Shown: positions 7,763-17,143, counted from the first letter of the stretch. The stretch is DNA of 64,000 bases from Planctomycetota bacterium (GCA_016188675.1 JACPHJ010000064.1:1-64000), one strand, 5' to 3'. Numbers and translations: made by a program. Notes: generated by a model from the letters alone, not told the origin.

Positions 7763-9526
7763 TCAAACAATCCGTATGCCCAATTCTTTCAATTGTTGCG
7801 CATCTACCTCGGATGGTGCATCTGTCATGAGACATGTAGCTTTTTGTGTCTTGGGAAATGCGATTACCTCGCGAATATCGTCAAGCTGTAACAACAAGGT
7901 AACCATGCGGTCCACCCCTAATGCAATACCACCATGAGGGGGTGCGCCATACTTCAAAGCATCAAGCAAAAATCCAAATTTCTTATATGCATTCTCATCG
8001 TCTATACCGAGCAGACGAAAGACCCTTTTTTGCACTTCGGGTGTGTGGATACGGATACTCCCGCCGCCCAGTTCCACGCCGTTAAGCACCAGGTCGTACG
8101 CCCGCGCCTTCACATCCAATGGCTTTTCTTCCATAAAGGAAAGATCGTCAGGATGTGGAGAGGTAAACGGGTGATGAAGCGCCTCATAGCGTTTTAAATC
8201 TTCGTTGTAATCGAAGAGCGGAAAATCCACAACCCACGAAAAATTGAATGCGCCGGTATCAATGAGTTTGTTTTTATGTCCTAAATGCAGCCGCAATTGC
8301 GCAAGCGACTGGGACACCACCTTTGGTTTATCGGCAACAAAGAGGAGCAAATCTCCCTTTTTCGCATCCATACATTGTTGTAACTTTTGCTGTGTCTCGA
8401 CCGGAAAGAATTTTGTTATCGAAGAGCTTAAACCCGTTTCCTCTACCTTGAACCAGGCAAGTCCCTTTGCCCCAAACTGGCCTATAAATGCCGTTAAATC
8501 GTCAATATCTTTCCTTGAATAACTGCCGCAGCCGCTCGCATTAATACCGCGAACCTGTCCACCCGATTTAATCGTTTCTAAAAATACCTTGAAATCAGAC
8601 TCCTGAACGATATCGGAGACGTCTTTTATCTTCATGCCAAAACGCAGGTCGGGGGCATCGCAGCCGTAAGAGGTCATGGCTTCTTTATAAGAAATCCTGG
8701 GAAAAGGAGTGGCAACTTTTTTCCCGATAACCTTATCAAAGATCGCAGACATGAGTCCCTCGATGACCTGGATAATATCGCTTTCATCTATGAAGGACAT
8801 CTCCATATCCATTTGCGTAAACTCCGGCTGCCGCTGTGCACGGAGGTCTTCGTCGCGGAAACAACGCACAATTTGAAAGTAACGGTCGTAGCCCGCCACC
8901 ATGAGGATTTGTTTGAAAAGCTGGGGTGATTGCGGCAATGCATAGAATTTTCCGAGATTGACCCTGCTTGGCACCAAATAATCCCTGGCCCCTTCCGGCG
9001 TACTCTTTGTCAGTACGGGTGTTTCAATATCTACAAAATCCAAACGGTCGAGATACTCACGTATCGTCTGACATATCTTATGACGGAAGATCAATCGCTT
9101 TTGCACAATGGGACGCCGCAGGTCCAGATACCGATGCTTTAGGCGTAATTCCAGCGACACATTACCTTCATCAACAATCTCGAATGGCGGCGTTTCTGAT
9201 TTGTTTAATATCTCTACTGTATCGGAATGTACCTCTATCTCCCCCGTGTCCAGGTTAGGATTTACCGTACCTGGCGGCCTGGGAGAGACAATTCCCCGTA
9301 CGGCCACAACATATTCGTGCCTTAATTGACGGGCTGTTTCATAGAATTCATTTCCCTTGTCAGGATTAAAGACCACCTGTGTAACACCATATCGGTCACG
9401 CAAATCAATGAAGATTAAGCCGCCATGATCGCGGACACTGCTTACCCAGCCAAACAGGGCTACGGTTGATTTCTCATCATTTAAACGTAATTGACCACAG
9501 GTGTGTGTTCGTTTCAGTTTGGACAT
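7763..9526 (-). CDS. aspS: Aspartyl-tRNA synthetase
   Basis: 587 residues, the usual length of bacterial-type AspRS. It has an N-terminal OB-fold anticodon domain (LFGWVSSVRDHGGLIFIDLR), class II motif 1 and 2 regions (SPQLFKQILMVAGYDRYFQI then RCFRDEDLRAQRQPEFTQMD), the bacterial GAD insertion in the middle, and motif 3 near the C-terminus (GGIALGVDRMVTLLL). It charges tRNA-Asp in the cytosol. Whether it is strictly tRNA-Asp specific or also charges tRNA-Asn cannot be decided here, because no gatCAB gene is in the window. The start codon is supported by family alignment; no strong ribosome site is seen. Confidence 0.97.
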   Translation of the reverse strand: MSKLKRTHTCGQLRLNDEKSTVALFGWVSSVRDHGGLIFIDLRDRYGVTQVVFNPDKGNEFYETARQLRHEYVVAVRGIVSPRPPGTVNPNLDTGEIEVHSDTVEILNKSETPPFEIVDEGNVSLELRLKHRYLDLRRPIVQKRLIFRHKICQTIREYLDRLDFVDIETPVLTKSTPEGARDYLVPSRVNLGKFYALPQSPQLFKQILMVAGYDRYFQIVRCFRDEDLRAQRQPEFTQMDMEMSFIDESDIIQVIEGLMSAIFDKVIGKKVATPFPRISYKEAMTSYGCDAPDLRFGMKIKDVSDIVQESDFKVFLETIKSGGQVRGINASGCGSYSRKDIDDLTAFIGQFGAKGLAWFKVEETGLSSSITKFFPVETQQKLQQCMDAKKGDLLLFVADKPKVVSQSLAQLRLHLGHKNKLIDTGAFNFSWVVDFPLFDYNEDLKRYEALHHPFTSPHPDDLSFMEEKPLDVKARAYDLVLNGVELGGGSIRIHTPEVQKRVFRLLGIDDENAYKKFGFLLDALKYGAPPHGGIALGVDRMVTLLLQLDDIREVIAFPKTQKATCLMTDAPSEVDAQQLKELGIRIV

Positions 9527-9581
9527 ATTTAGTTAGTATTATTCTGTAAAATTTTTTAAGTTTCAATAAATTATTCAGTTT

Positions 9582-9663
9582 AAATCCCCCTTAACAAAGG
9601 GGGTTGTGTTTTTTCAGGGTTATTTTACAACCTCCTCGCCCCCTTTTTTAAGGGGGATTATGT
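9582..9663. repeat. Two copies of the C-run/G-run palindromic repeat between hisS and aspS
   Basis: One copy (AATCCCCCTTAACAAAGGGG start) and a second half-copy ending in AAGGGGGATTA frame a short AT-rich core. They lie in the 169-bp gap between hisS and aspS and could fold into a long stem, possibly limiting read-through. Confidence 0.65.
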
Positions 9664-9695
9664 CATACGTCTATAACCCGTATAAATAAATCGGC

Positions 9696-11027
9696 TCATC
9701 CTGGTTGGGTCTGGGACGATTGCCTATTCAGGAACCACTCGAGGACTTCGCTTTGTTTGAATGAGATTTCTTCGCTTGTTTCCATTATTTTGATCTTAAC
9801 GTCACCGCGGGCTAATTCGTCAGGCCCCAGCACGATCACATATTTCACCCCCAATTTATTCGCAGTGCGCATTTGCGCCTTGGGACTTCTGCCTTCATAA
9901 TCAAAATCGGCGGAAATATTGGATTTCCTTAAGAGGTTAAGCAAAGAGAAACATTGTTTTCTTGTTTCTTCACCAATAGAAACAATATACACGGCAGGGG
10001 ATGGGCCGCAAACCTCCTGATGAATGAGTTTGTTTTTCTTTGCCGTAACGTTCTCAAGGGCGAGGATCGTCGCCTCCATCCCGATAGCAAAACCAACCGA
10101 ACCAATAGAAGGTCCCCCAATATCTGAAATCAGATTGTCATATCGCCCCCCGGCGCATATGGCATCACGGGCGCCCAGAGAAGAGTGGGTGATTTCATAG
10201 ACGGTCTTGGTGTAATAGTCCAGTCCCCGCACCAGATGTGCATCGACAATATAAGGTATACCAATCTCCAGTAGGGCGTCCCGTACTACCTTCGCATGCG
10301 CCTGGCATTCTCCGCACAAATAGTCATTAATAGAGGGCATGTGATGACTGATTGTTTTACATTTCTCGTTTTTGCAATCCAGGATACGAAAGACATTCCG
10401 GTTGAGCCGCGATTGGCAGAGTTCACAGAGCGCCTTCTCATGTTCACAGAGTTTTTCCTTAAGGATATTTCTGAAAACCGGCCTGCATTTCTCACAACCG
10501 ATGGAGTTAATCTTAACCGTGTATCCCTTAAGGCCTATGCGGTCGAATATCCGGGCAGCAACACTGATAGTTTCCACATCTAATAATGGATCGCTTGCCC
10601 CAACAGCCTCTATCCCCATCTGGTGAAATTGCCGAAGTCTCCCGGCCTGCGGACGTTCTTTTCTGAATTGCGGACCGATATAATAAAACTTCTGGAATTT
10701 TTTCGTCTTGTGTAATTCATATTCCAGATACGCGCGCATTACAGGTGCCGTGCTTTCCGGACGCAGGGTTATGCTTGAGTCCTCGCTGTCAGCAAAGGTA
10801 TACATCTCCTTTTCGACAATGTCGGTAGCCTCCCCAATACTCCTGACAAACAAACGGGTGTCTTCGAAAACAGGAGTGCGAATTTCATAGTATCCGCAGA
10901 GTTCGAACTCCTTTCGTCCGGCATCCTCAAGCTTTCGCCATAAATCCCAATTTTCCGGCAATACGTCTTCTGTGCCCCTTGGCGCTCTAAAGACATAGTC
11001 GGTTTTTTTTACAGTATTTACATTCAT
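9696..11027 (-). CDS. hisS: Histidyl-tRNA synthetase
   Basis: 443 residues, a normal class II HisRS. Visible landmarks are the motif 1 region (FRAPRGTEDVLPENW), motif 2 (TLRPESTAPVMRAYLEYEL with FYYIGPQFRKERPQAGRLRQ), the histidine-specific loop LVRGLDYYTKTVYEI, motif 3 (GSVGFAIGMEATILAL) and the C-terminal anticodon domain. A CxxC pair (CEKCRPVFRN) and further Cys pairs (CELCQSR, CGECQAH) in the insertion suggest a zinc-stabilised insertion domain. A ribosome site (AGGATT) precedes the ATG. It is followed by aspS after 169 bp, so the two synthetases may be co-transcribed, as in many bacteria. Confidence 0.97.
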   Translation of the reverse strand: MNVNTVKKTDYVFRAPRGTEDVLPENWDLWRKLEDAGRKEFELCGYYEIRTPVFEDTRLFVRSIGEATDIVEKEMYTFADSEDSSITLRPESTAPVMRAYLEYELHKTKKFQKFYYIGPQFRKERPQAGRLRQFHQMGIEAVGASDPLLDVETISVAARIFDRIGLKGYTVKINSIGCEKCRPVFRNILKEKLCEHEKALCELCQSRLNRNVFRILDCKNEKCKTISHHMPSINDYLCGECQAHAKVVRDALLEIGIPYIVDAHLVRGLDYYTKTVYEITHSSLGARDAICAGGRYDNLISDIGGPSIGSVGFAIGMEATILALENVTAKKNKLIHQEVCGPSPAVYIVSIGEETRKQCFSLLNLLRKSNISADFDYEGRSPKAQMRTANKLGVKYVIVLGPDELARGDVKIKIMETSEEISFKQSEVLEWFLNRQSSQTQPG

Positions 11028-11272
11028 TGCACCAATCCTGTTGATTTTAACGATGTCAAATATAAAAGGTAAATTATATCAATCCGGACGCAATATGCAA
11101 GGCTTTTTGGGGGATGTGCTTGAGAGGTGCAATTTGTTTTTGAGTTTATTTGGTTTGTCGGATTTCTTGGGTTTTAAAACTTAACTCATTAAACCCTATC
11201 AACCCAACAAACCTAACAAACTAGATTTTCCTGAATTGTCTTGCTGAGAACTATGTGGTTCCAAATGTTTTT

Positions 11273-12301
11273 TTATATTTTTAAAACAATCTTCCCAAAA
11301 TTCTCCCTGTTCAGCATCTTCTGTTGGGCTGCTGCGGCCTCTTTCAATGGGAATACGCTGTCCACAACTGGTTTCAATCTTCCAAACTCTACCAGATTCA
11401 GTACGTCCAGAAGTTCTTTTTTACTGCCCAAATAGCAGCCGATAATCGAATGCTGTTTCATGAACAGGGGACGAATGTCCATCGTAGTTGAAGGCCCGCT
11501 TGTTGCGCCGCACACCACCATCCGCCCGCCCTTCGCAAGACAGTGCATATTCTTTTCCCATGTATCCGGCCCGATGTGTTCGAAGATAAGGTCTACACCC
11601 TTGTTATCCGTCAAACTCTTTACTCTTTCTGCATAATCTTCCTTCGAATAATCTATAACCTCGTCAGCGCCCAACTGTTTCGCCTTTTTCAGTTTTTCGT
11701 TCCCTCGTGCCGTAGTAATCACACGAGCACCGGCCAGACGGGCTATCTGGATAGCGGCGCTTCCAATACCGCTGCCAGCGGCATGGATTAATACGTTTTC
11801 GCCGGGTTTGAGTTGTCCCCGTGTAATGAGCATGTGCCATGCAGTTAAAAACACCAGCGGGATAGCCGCCAATTCTTCAAACGAATACTTATCGGAAACG
11901 GGAATAATATTATCCACGTGCGCCTTTGCAAACTCGGCATAGCCACCCTGCACTTGAAATCCCATAAGCTTAAAACTGCTGCACATACTGTCGTTGTTTG
12001 TAATGCAATACACACACTTCCGACAGCGAACGCCTGGGGCAACGACTACCTTATCGCCCGGCCTGAATTTCTTCACCTCCATCCCCACCTCAGCCACCTC
12101 GCCGGCAATATCACTGCCCGGGATATGCGGCATGGGAATTTCGATGCCAGGCAATCCCTGCCGTACCCAGATATCCAGATGATTCAACGCACACGCCTTC
12201 ACCTTCACCAGCACCTCATACGGAGAAATCGTTGGTTTCTCCGCATCTGTGTATGTTAACTTGTCTACACCGCCATTTTCATGAAACACAACCGCCTTCA
12301 T
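11273..12301 (-). CDS. Zinc-type MDR alcohol dehydrogenase / quinone oxidoreductase-like
   Basis: 342 residues from the ATG at 12301. It has the GroES-like N-terminal domain (VKACALNHLDIWVRQG, GSDIAGEVAEVG), a four-Cys structural zinc lobe (CRKCVYCITNNDSMC) and a Rossmann domain with a GSGIGSAA nucleotide motif. It is probably a cytosolic NAD(P)-dependent dehydrogenase or reductase of unknown substrate. Both possible starts are preceded by AGGAGG: the family-conserved MKAVVF start at 12301 and an ATG at 12331 adding ten residues. I prefer 12301 because homologues begin there; 12331 remains possible. Confidence 0.88.
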   Translation of the reverse strand: MKAVVFHENGGVDKLTYTDAEKPTISPYEVLVKVKACALNHLDIWVRQGLPGIEIPMPHIPGSDIAGEVAEVGMEVKKFRPGDKVVVAPGVRCRKCVYCITNNDSMCSSFKLMGFQVQGGYAEFAKAHVDNIIPVSDKYSFEELAAIPLVFLTAWHMLITRGQLKPGENVLIHAAGSGIGSAAIQIARLAGARVITTARGNEKLKKAKQLGADEVIDYSKEDYAERVKSLTDNKGVDLIFEHIGPDTWEKNMHCLAKGGRMVVCGATSGPSTTMDIRPLFMKQHSIIGCYLGSKKELLDVLNLVEFGRLKPVVDSVFPLKEAAAAQQKMLNRENFGKIVLKI

Positions 12302-12454
12302 AACAGCCTCCTTTGAAAATTTTATCTTCATAATGTACCACCTCCTTTGAAGTAACGTTCTCTATAAAGAAAAGACATAATCACGGAGTCGTCAATCAAA
12401 GAGGTGGTTGTATGGTAATTTAACTTTCAAGACGCGACCTTCTTTACTTGTCTT

Positions 12455-13252
12455 TTATTTGTCTTCTTTCATAAGCCATCTTTTCATGGTATCAGGAGGA
12501 AGTTCAATTACAAAGCTTGCCCACCTCTTGTTGGTTTGTATCTCTGTCACGTTCGGATTAATAATTGGCACTTTACGTTGTTCACTATTAACAAAAAATA
12601 TTATTTCTATCTGCTCAATAATAATGTTTGTATCCTCAATAAATGGTATATGAAACAGAATTTTATCAATTGATGATAGTTCATTTATAGTTTTCCCGAT
12701 TGGAAAACTTTCCCTTTTAACGGCTTGTCTTGATTCAAATGTTGCACTATTATTATTTACAGTATTAAATTGATATGGCTCAGTTGAGTAGAACCTGATA
12801 GAAGATTCAATATTTTCCCCTAATAGTTCTATATAGTATTGATTATTTACATGATGAAAAATCTGGTATGGATAGGGTGCATTTGTCCATCTACCAGAAA
12901 ATTTTATTCTAAGTTTAGCTTCGAAATCTTTTATTATGTTTTTTTCAATATCAATTTGATTTTGGAAATCTTGTAATTGATTAACTCTTTTTATGTATTC
13001 TAATTCTTTATCATTTGAAAGCTGATTTTTTATAACGTCAATTTTTTGATCTATTTCAATTTTAACTACTTGGAGACTACCTCCAATAAACGCTAGAACT
13101 ACGGCAATCCATTATATAATTTTTCGATCGAGAAATATAATTTTAATGATCTGAAGGATGCCTCCAATAAAACATAAAATGATAGAAATCCAAAGTACGA
13201 AGAAATTTATCTTTTTTAAGGTTTCCAGATTAACAATATCTATACCTAAAAT
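12455..13252 (-). pseudogene. Membrane-protein gene interrupted by an in-frame TAA and lacking a normal start codon
   Basis: Minus-strand translation from an AGGAGG at 13261-13266 gives 46 codons without ATG, GTG or TTG near the ribosome site (ATT at 13252 is best placed), ending at TAA 13112-13114. The same frame continues directly with WIAVVLAFIGGSLQVVKIE and runs about 218 codons to TAA 12455. The two parts each carry one membrane helix with matching wording (WISIILCFIGG, then WIAVVLAFIGG), then a coiled-coil stretch and a soluble C-terminal domain ending in MKRWLMKEDK. This looks like one two-helix membrane protein broken by a nonsense change. It is much more AT-rich than its neighbours and the family is not recognised. 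Confidence 0.6.
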
Positions 13253-13504
13253 TGGAATAACCTCCTAACGAAAATAGCAATGTCAAGTCAAACTTCATTT
13301 ATCAATTTTAACCTTCCTACTAGCCTTCATTGATATATTCTTTAACGCTTATAATATTTATCCCTTTATACACCACAATTTTCTCTATATATTTTGAACG
13401 GGAGATTAATTTAGGAAATGCGGCAGGATTTGGTTTTCATGGTCTACTGCCTCCATTTCTTAAAAAAACAGTTATGAGCCACGAATAAACACGAATAGTC
13501 GCGA

Positions 13505-13737
13505 GTAAAGAATCCACCCGCGGAGCAGGTGGCTTTGGGTTAACCCCTAAAAGGGGATGAGTTTGCCATTTGTACTCATTACGCAAACTGTAAGTAATTC
13601 CCGTAGTGTGTAGAACTAACAGCGATTCGTTTTCATGCAACCATGGCGAAACCAGTTCCGTCATACTTATCGAAGGGTATAACTGGCATAGCCGTTGTTC
13701 TCTGACCACGCCCACAGGACGTGGTTTTCTACATTAT
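13505..13737. mobile_element. Hairpin-bounded element remnant, possibly IS200/IS605-derived
   Basis: A GC-richer block inside AT-rich surroundings. One edge has the hairpin CCACC-(9 nt)-GGTGG at 13514-13532 and a CCCC/GGGG stem next to it. The other edge has ACCACG-(9 nt)-CGTGGT at 13705-13725. Subterminal hairpins without terminal inverted repeats are typical of IS200/IS605 elements, but no transposase can be read, so this would be a small non-autonomous derivative or an end fragment. It abuts the truncated VapC frame. A 92-codon minus-strand frame across it has no recognised domain. Confidence 0.35.
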
Positions 13738-13752
13738 TAATAAACATGACAC

Positions 13753-14001
13753 CTAAATTTCGCAATAGAATCGGATAATGCTATAATAGTTAGCTGTTTC
13801 CCTCGTAATATTTAAGACATTGCAGGCATCAATAAATTCGTTGTAGATCTTTAGGTTTTCTTTTTGATAGGTTGAGTTTCTGGCTGCAAACAGGAGTTCG
13901 GCTATCACTGGAGTGGAAAGACAAATAGTTGTCATAGTGGCAAGTGCTTTAGTAACAATGGGGTCATTCTTGAATAATCGTATCAAGGCTAATCCTTCCA
14001 T
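13753..14001 (-). pseudogene. VapC-type PIN toxin, truncated at both ends
   Basis: 82 residues resembling the middle of a PIN-domain toxin: the segment after the first acidic residue (LIRLFKNDPIVTKALA), the STPVIAELLFAARNST motif with the second acidic residue, and the helix NLKIYNEFIDACNVLNI. The usual N-terminal DTN box is missing because the frame begins MEGLALIRLF, and the last about 45 residues with the final acidic pair are gone. The stop lies about 15 bp from the hairpin element. It overlaps the antitoxin gene by 13 bp, so the operon layout is preserved although nuclease activity is almost certainly lost. Confidence 0.65.
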
Positions 14002-14219
14002 TCATTCATATCAATCCTTTCAAATTCTTCCTCTACTGTCTGTAACATTCTGTTTGCCTCATCATCACTCAATATGCCAGCAAATTTTAGAATGCGAGAT
14101 TCCCCCGCATCTCCAACAGAAATAGTTATTTCAACCTCTGCGTTTTCCTTAATACCCTCAATTGGTTCTAGTGGTTTTAACAAACCTTGTTTGTATATGG
14201 CATGAATAGTCTTTGTCAT
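13989..14219 (-). CDS. DUF104 (AF2212-like) antitoxin
   Basis: 76 residues with the classic family opening MTKTIHAIYKQGLLKPLEPI and a short beta-rich core (NAEVEITISV). These small proteins are antitoxins paired with VapC-type PIN RNases, which fits the adjacent frame. The C-terminal half is acidic (EEFERIDMNEWKD) and is the part expected to block the toxin. GGAGTGAT precedes the ATG. The gene is intact whereas its toxin is not, so it may now neutralise a PIN toxin encoded elsewhere or simply be decaying. The next 240 bp up to 14458 show nothing recognisable. Confidence 0.75.
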   Translation of the reverse strand: MTKTIHAIYKQGLLKPLEPIEGIKENAEVEITISVGDAGESRILKFAGILSDDEANRMLQTVEEEFERIDMNEWKD

Positions 14220-14458
14220 TTTTCATCACTCCCATTACTGGTAATTATAAGCAAAATATTTCACCAAACGTTTCTATAACATCCACGGAAGTGCTTCAGT
14301 ATAGCCAATCATGCCCTTTTTATAGCAAATTGGCCGTTTTATTGCAAGTAAATAGATTTTATTTGGATTGTCCCTTAAACCACCGGTTATCTCAAAAATA
14401 CAGACAAAATCAGTTGTCTTTTTGAAATTTTATCGGCAACTCTATAAATGCAACCCTT

Positions 14459-15001
14459 TTAATCTGCGAAACCGTCGTGGGTTTTCCTGAACCACATTTC
14501 ATAAAGGGGGATGAAGATGTATGCCCCAAAGCTCAGGATGAGGAGGATGTTGGAAATGGTAAAGAGAACTACAAAATGATGGCATACGTACCTGATAAGC
14601 CACGGAGACACCAGGTTCAGGATAATGCCCATAAATGAGACACCATAAATCGTAATCTTTAATCCCTCCCGTGTGTGCGTCATTGCGAGAATACGGGAGA
14701 GTATAAAAACAACGATGGGAATTGAGAAAATGTGGGTGTGGGTTACTTCCAAAAGTTCCCGATAAGATTTTGGGAAGGCCAGCCCTTCTTCAAGTCGCGC
14801 CCTGTTTTCTTCGGCAGAGAGAGGTTCGTCTAAATCTTCCTCTTCGTCACCACAATAATAGCGCACGGTTTTTTGAGGAGAAAAACCGGTTCTTTCATAA
14901 TAGTTCAAAAAACCTAGTCCAACGGCGATGGTTATGATTGACAGAAAAAATGTAAAAAAAATCTTATTACTGATCGGAAGCGACCACATGCCGTTTGGCA
15001 T
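14459..15001 (-). CDS. Conserved membrane protein of unknown function
   Basis: 180 residues with about four membrane helices: one near the N-terminus (IFFTFFLSIITIAVGLGFL), a loop of about 70 residues that is strongly acidic (GDEEEDLDEPLSAEEN), then three helices (IFSIPIVVFILSRILAM, TIYGVSFMGIILNLVSPWLI, VLFTISNILLILSFGAYIFI). Two His residues precede the second helix (VTHTHIF), which could bind heme or metal, but this is a guess. GGAGAATACA lies just ahead of the ATG. It has no operon partner within 200 bp; a repeat separates it from the FMN_bind-ApbE gene downstream. Confidence 0.7.
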   Translation of the reverse strand: MPNGMWSLPISNKIFFTFFLSIITIAVGLGFLNYYERTGFSPQKTVRYYCGDEEEDLDEPLSAEENRARLEEGLAFPKSYRELLEVTHTHIFSIPIVVFILSRILAMTHTREGLKITIYGVSFMGIILNLVSPWLIRYVCHHFVVLFTISNILLILSFGAYIFIPLYEMWFRKTHDGFAD

Positions 15002-15075
15002 TGTATTCTCCTTAAAAACACTCTATCAACTATAGTGAACGACTCCCCGTTTACACGAGGACAAATTTTATTTCC

Positions 15076-15122
15076 TACCCACCCCTGAGTCCCCTCCCTA
15101 GAGGGGATTGAGGGGTGGGTGC
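15076..15122. repeat. Dispersed repeat, ACCCACCCCT...AGGGGTGGGT family
   Basis: Inverted repeat with outer arms ACCCACCCC / GGGGTGGGT and inner arms CCCTCC / GAGGGG. Sister copies lie near 36.1, 50.4, 54.1 and 57.6 kb. Next to it (15190-15215) is another repeated stretch, TCGTTCGACTGAGCGCTCAC, found in the opposite orientation near 42.68 kb. Confidence 0.75.
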
Positions 15123-15241
15123 CCTCACAAGAATGGATTTCTCAAATTCCCTCCGTGGCTTATCTCCCCTGATTTTTCATCTGTGGAATCTGCGCAATCG
15201 TTCGACTGAGCGCTCACGACGAAGTCTGTGGTTTCCACTAA

Positions 15242-16975
15242 TCATTGGGTTTTTTTGAATTTGCCTTTAAACCCTTCTGTCATGTCTATCGCTATTTTAC
15301 CATCCTTTTCTTCAGACGCAATCATGGCATCCACGTTGGGAATCCTTTTGACAAGTTCTAAGCCTTTTTCATGCCCTAACACAAAGACGATGGTTGACAG
15401 CGCATCAACCTCCGTACCCGTGGGGGCAACAATCGTTGTTGCAATGGTGCCGCTTATCGGCCTCCCCGTCCGAGGGTTTATGATGTGGGAATACCTCTTC
15501 CCATTAAATTCAAAGAACCGCTCATAATCCCCCGATGTAGCTGTAGCCTCGTCTTTAAGTTCCAGATAACCAAGGATTTCATCCCTATTCCGCGGGTGCT
15601 GTACACCGATCTTCCACGCATTTTTGCCCGGAGGCACGCCCAGCACATAGATATTTCCACCGAGATTAATGCAGGCATTATTGATACCAAATTTCCTGAT
15701 AATTTCCAATGCCTTATCTACGGCATATCCCTTCCCTATGGCGCCCAGCTCGATTTGGGTTTGAGTATTTTTAAAAAACACGGTCGCTGGCTTTTTAGGA
15801 TCGTTACTTTTATTTATTACAAGGTTCTTATACGAGACAGCGGGTAAAACCTTTTCAATTTCTTTATCAGGCGGGACGTGCCCTTTTTCACGAAAAAATC
15901 CCCACAGCGCAACAATTGGAGACACGGTAATATCAAATGCGCCTCCGCTCAATTCGCTGTAATATTGCGATCGTTCGATTACATCAAGGAGTTCTCCAAT
16001 GCATGGCACAGGCGATTTTCCCGCTTTTTTATTCAGACGTGAGAGTTCGCTGTCTTTTTTGTAATTGCTCATAATGCGGTCCATACGTTCAATTTCATCC
16101 AGAGACTCTTCGATGGCCTTTCCTGCGGTTTTTTCATCATTCGAGTATATGGACACCTCGGCAAAGGTGCCCATAATCATGCGGGTTTGCTTGATAAGTT
16201 TTAGTTCAGAAATAGGTTCTTTCCCCCCCCTATCCTCCCCTTGCAAAGGGGGGGACAAAGGGGGGGTATTTTCTTTAGTCTTTGCATTTTGAGATTTGCT
16301 TGTTTCTTCAATAGCATTATCTTTTGCTGGCGTTACCACATGGTTGTTTGCCACCGTGAGGTCGTTTACATTCCTCTTCCCGCTGAGATAATATTCATTA
16401 ATAATCCCGAGTACCTTCCTGACGCCCGCACACATACACTGCACGGACATGGTAGCCCCGGTAATATTGATGATATCTTTATTGGTCCTGATTGGATTTT
16501 TAAGGGATTTCCCCATGAACTGATAGAGAAACCGCTTTTTGGCAATCTCTCCGCCACGGCTTTCACGATACACAAGGACGGCTACATTATTAATTTTTCC
16601 ATCCGGGCTTACTCCCACAACAAAGGTAAACGGGTGGAACTTCCCGATTTCCTCCGTAATAATTGCATATCCCTGGATAGTGCCCTCCTTCTTTCCAATG
16701 TAAACCCTGAATCCATCTTCATAAAGTCTTCTGCTCAGCAGCTTCTCAAAACTCTTTTTTTCCTCAGCAGTCATTACAAATTCATCGGTGACAATCTCGT
16801 CGCATTCGGGAAAGACAAGGGCAAGCGCCTGCTCTTCTGTTAAGTACGTCTGGAGTTGAAAATTGTCGGTCGGCTCCGCCTCCGTTTGAGCCTTTGCCGT
16901 ATCCGGCATAAATGCGCCGGATACAAGTAACAAAGGAAGTAATAAACTGGTGATTAGTATATGTTTAATAGTCAT
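15242..16975 (-). CDS. FMN_bind / ApbE (flavin transferase) fusion protein, exported
   Basis: 577 residues. A signal peptide (ILITSLLLPLLLVSGAFM) leads an FMN_bind domain at about 45-200, with the flavinylation motif TGAT near residue 172, as in RnfG/NqrC. A full ApbE-type FAD:protein FMN transferase domain runs from about 245 to 565, with SELSGGAFDITVSP, GAIGKGYAVDKAL, and the metal-site segment TEVDALSTIVFVLG. ApbE attaches FMN to the Thr of such motifs, so this polypeptide could flavinylate itself or other periplasmic redox proteins. The linker contains TPPLSPPLQGEDRGG, which is a translated intergenic repeat. It probably acts in the periplasm or the paryphoplasm. Confidence 0.9.
   Translation of the reverse strand: MTIKHILITSLLLPLLLVSGAFMPDTAKAQTEAEPTDNFQLQTYLTEEQALALVFPECDEIVTDEFVMTAEEKKSFEKLLSRRLYEDGFRVYIGKKEGTIQGYAIITEEIGKFHPFTFVVGVSPDGKINNVAVLVYRESRGGEIAKKRFLYQFMGKSLKNPIRTNKDIINITGATMSVQCMCAGVRKVLGIINEYYLSGKRNVNDLTVANNHVVTPAKDNAIEETSKSQNAKTKENTPPLSPPLQGEDRGGKEPISELKLIKQTRMIMGTFAEVSIYSNDEKTAGKAIEESLDEIERMDRIMSNYKKDSELSRLNKKAGKSPVPCIGELLDVIERSQYYSELSGGAFDITVSPIVALWGFFREKGHVPPDKEIEKVLPAVSYKNLVINKSNDPKKPATVFFKNTQTQIELGAIGKGYAVDKALEIIRKFGINNACINLGGNIYVLGVPPGKNAWKIGVQHPRNRDEILGYLELKDEATATSGDYERFFEFNGKRYSHIINPRTGRPISGTIATTIVAPTGTEVDALSTIVFVLGHEKGLELVKRIPNVDAMIASEEKDGKIAIDMTEGFKGKFKKTQ
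16217..16272. repeat. Palindromic repeat inserted in frame in the FMN_bind-ApbE gene
   Basis: C-run and G-run arms (CCCCCCCCTATCCTCCCC and GGGGGGGACAAAGGGGG) encode the PPLSPPLQGEDRGG linker. The same type of element occurs between genes elsewhere in the window. Confidence 0.8.
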
Positions 16976-17002
16976 AAGTTAGACCTTCAACAACTTAAAA
17001 TA

Positions 17003-17143
17003 CACATTTTCCCTCCCTTGATGGGAGGGATTAAGGGAGGGTGATTAGCTCCCATTCCCCGTTTTCACGAGAACAAGTTTCATGAGGACAAGCTTGTTTG
17101 TTCCACCCTCACCTAGCCTCCCCCATCAAGGGGGAGGAACTAT
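17003..17143. repeat. Two head-to-head dispersed repeats between the lipoprotein and FMN_bind-ApbE genes
   Basis: Copies reading CCCTCCCTTGATGGGAGGG and CCTCCCCCATCAAGGGGG flank a short segment containing TTTTCACGAGAAC. No gene is visible in this 259-bp spacer. Confidence 0.7.
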
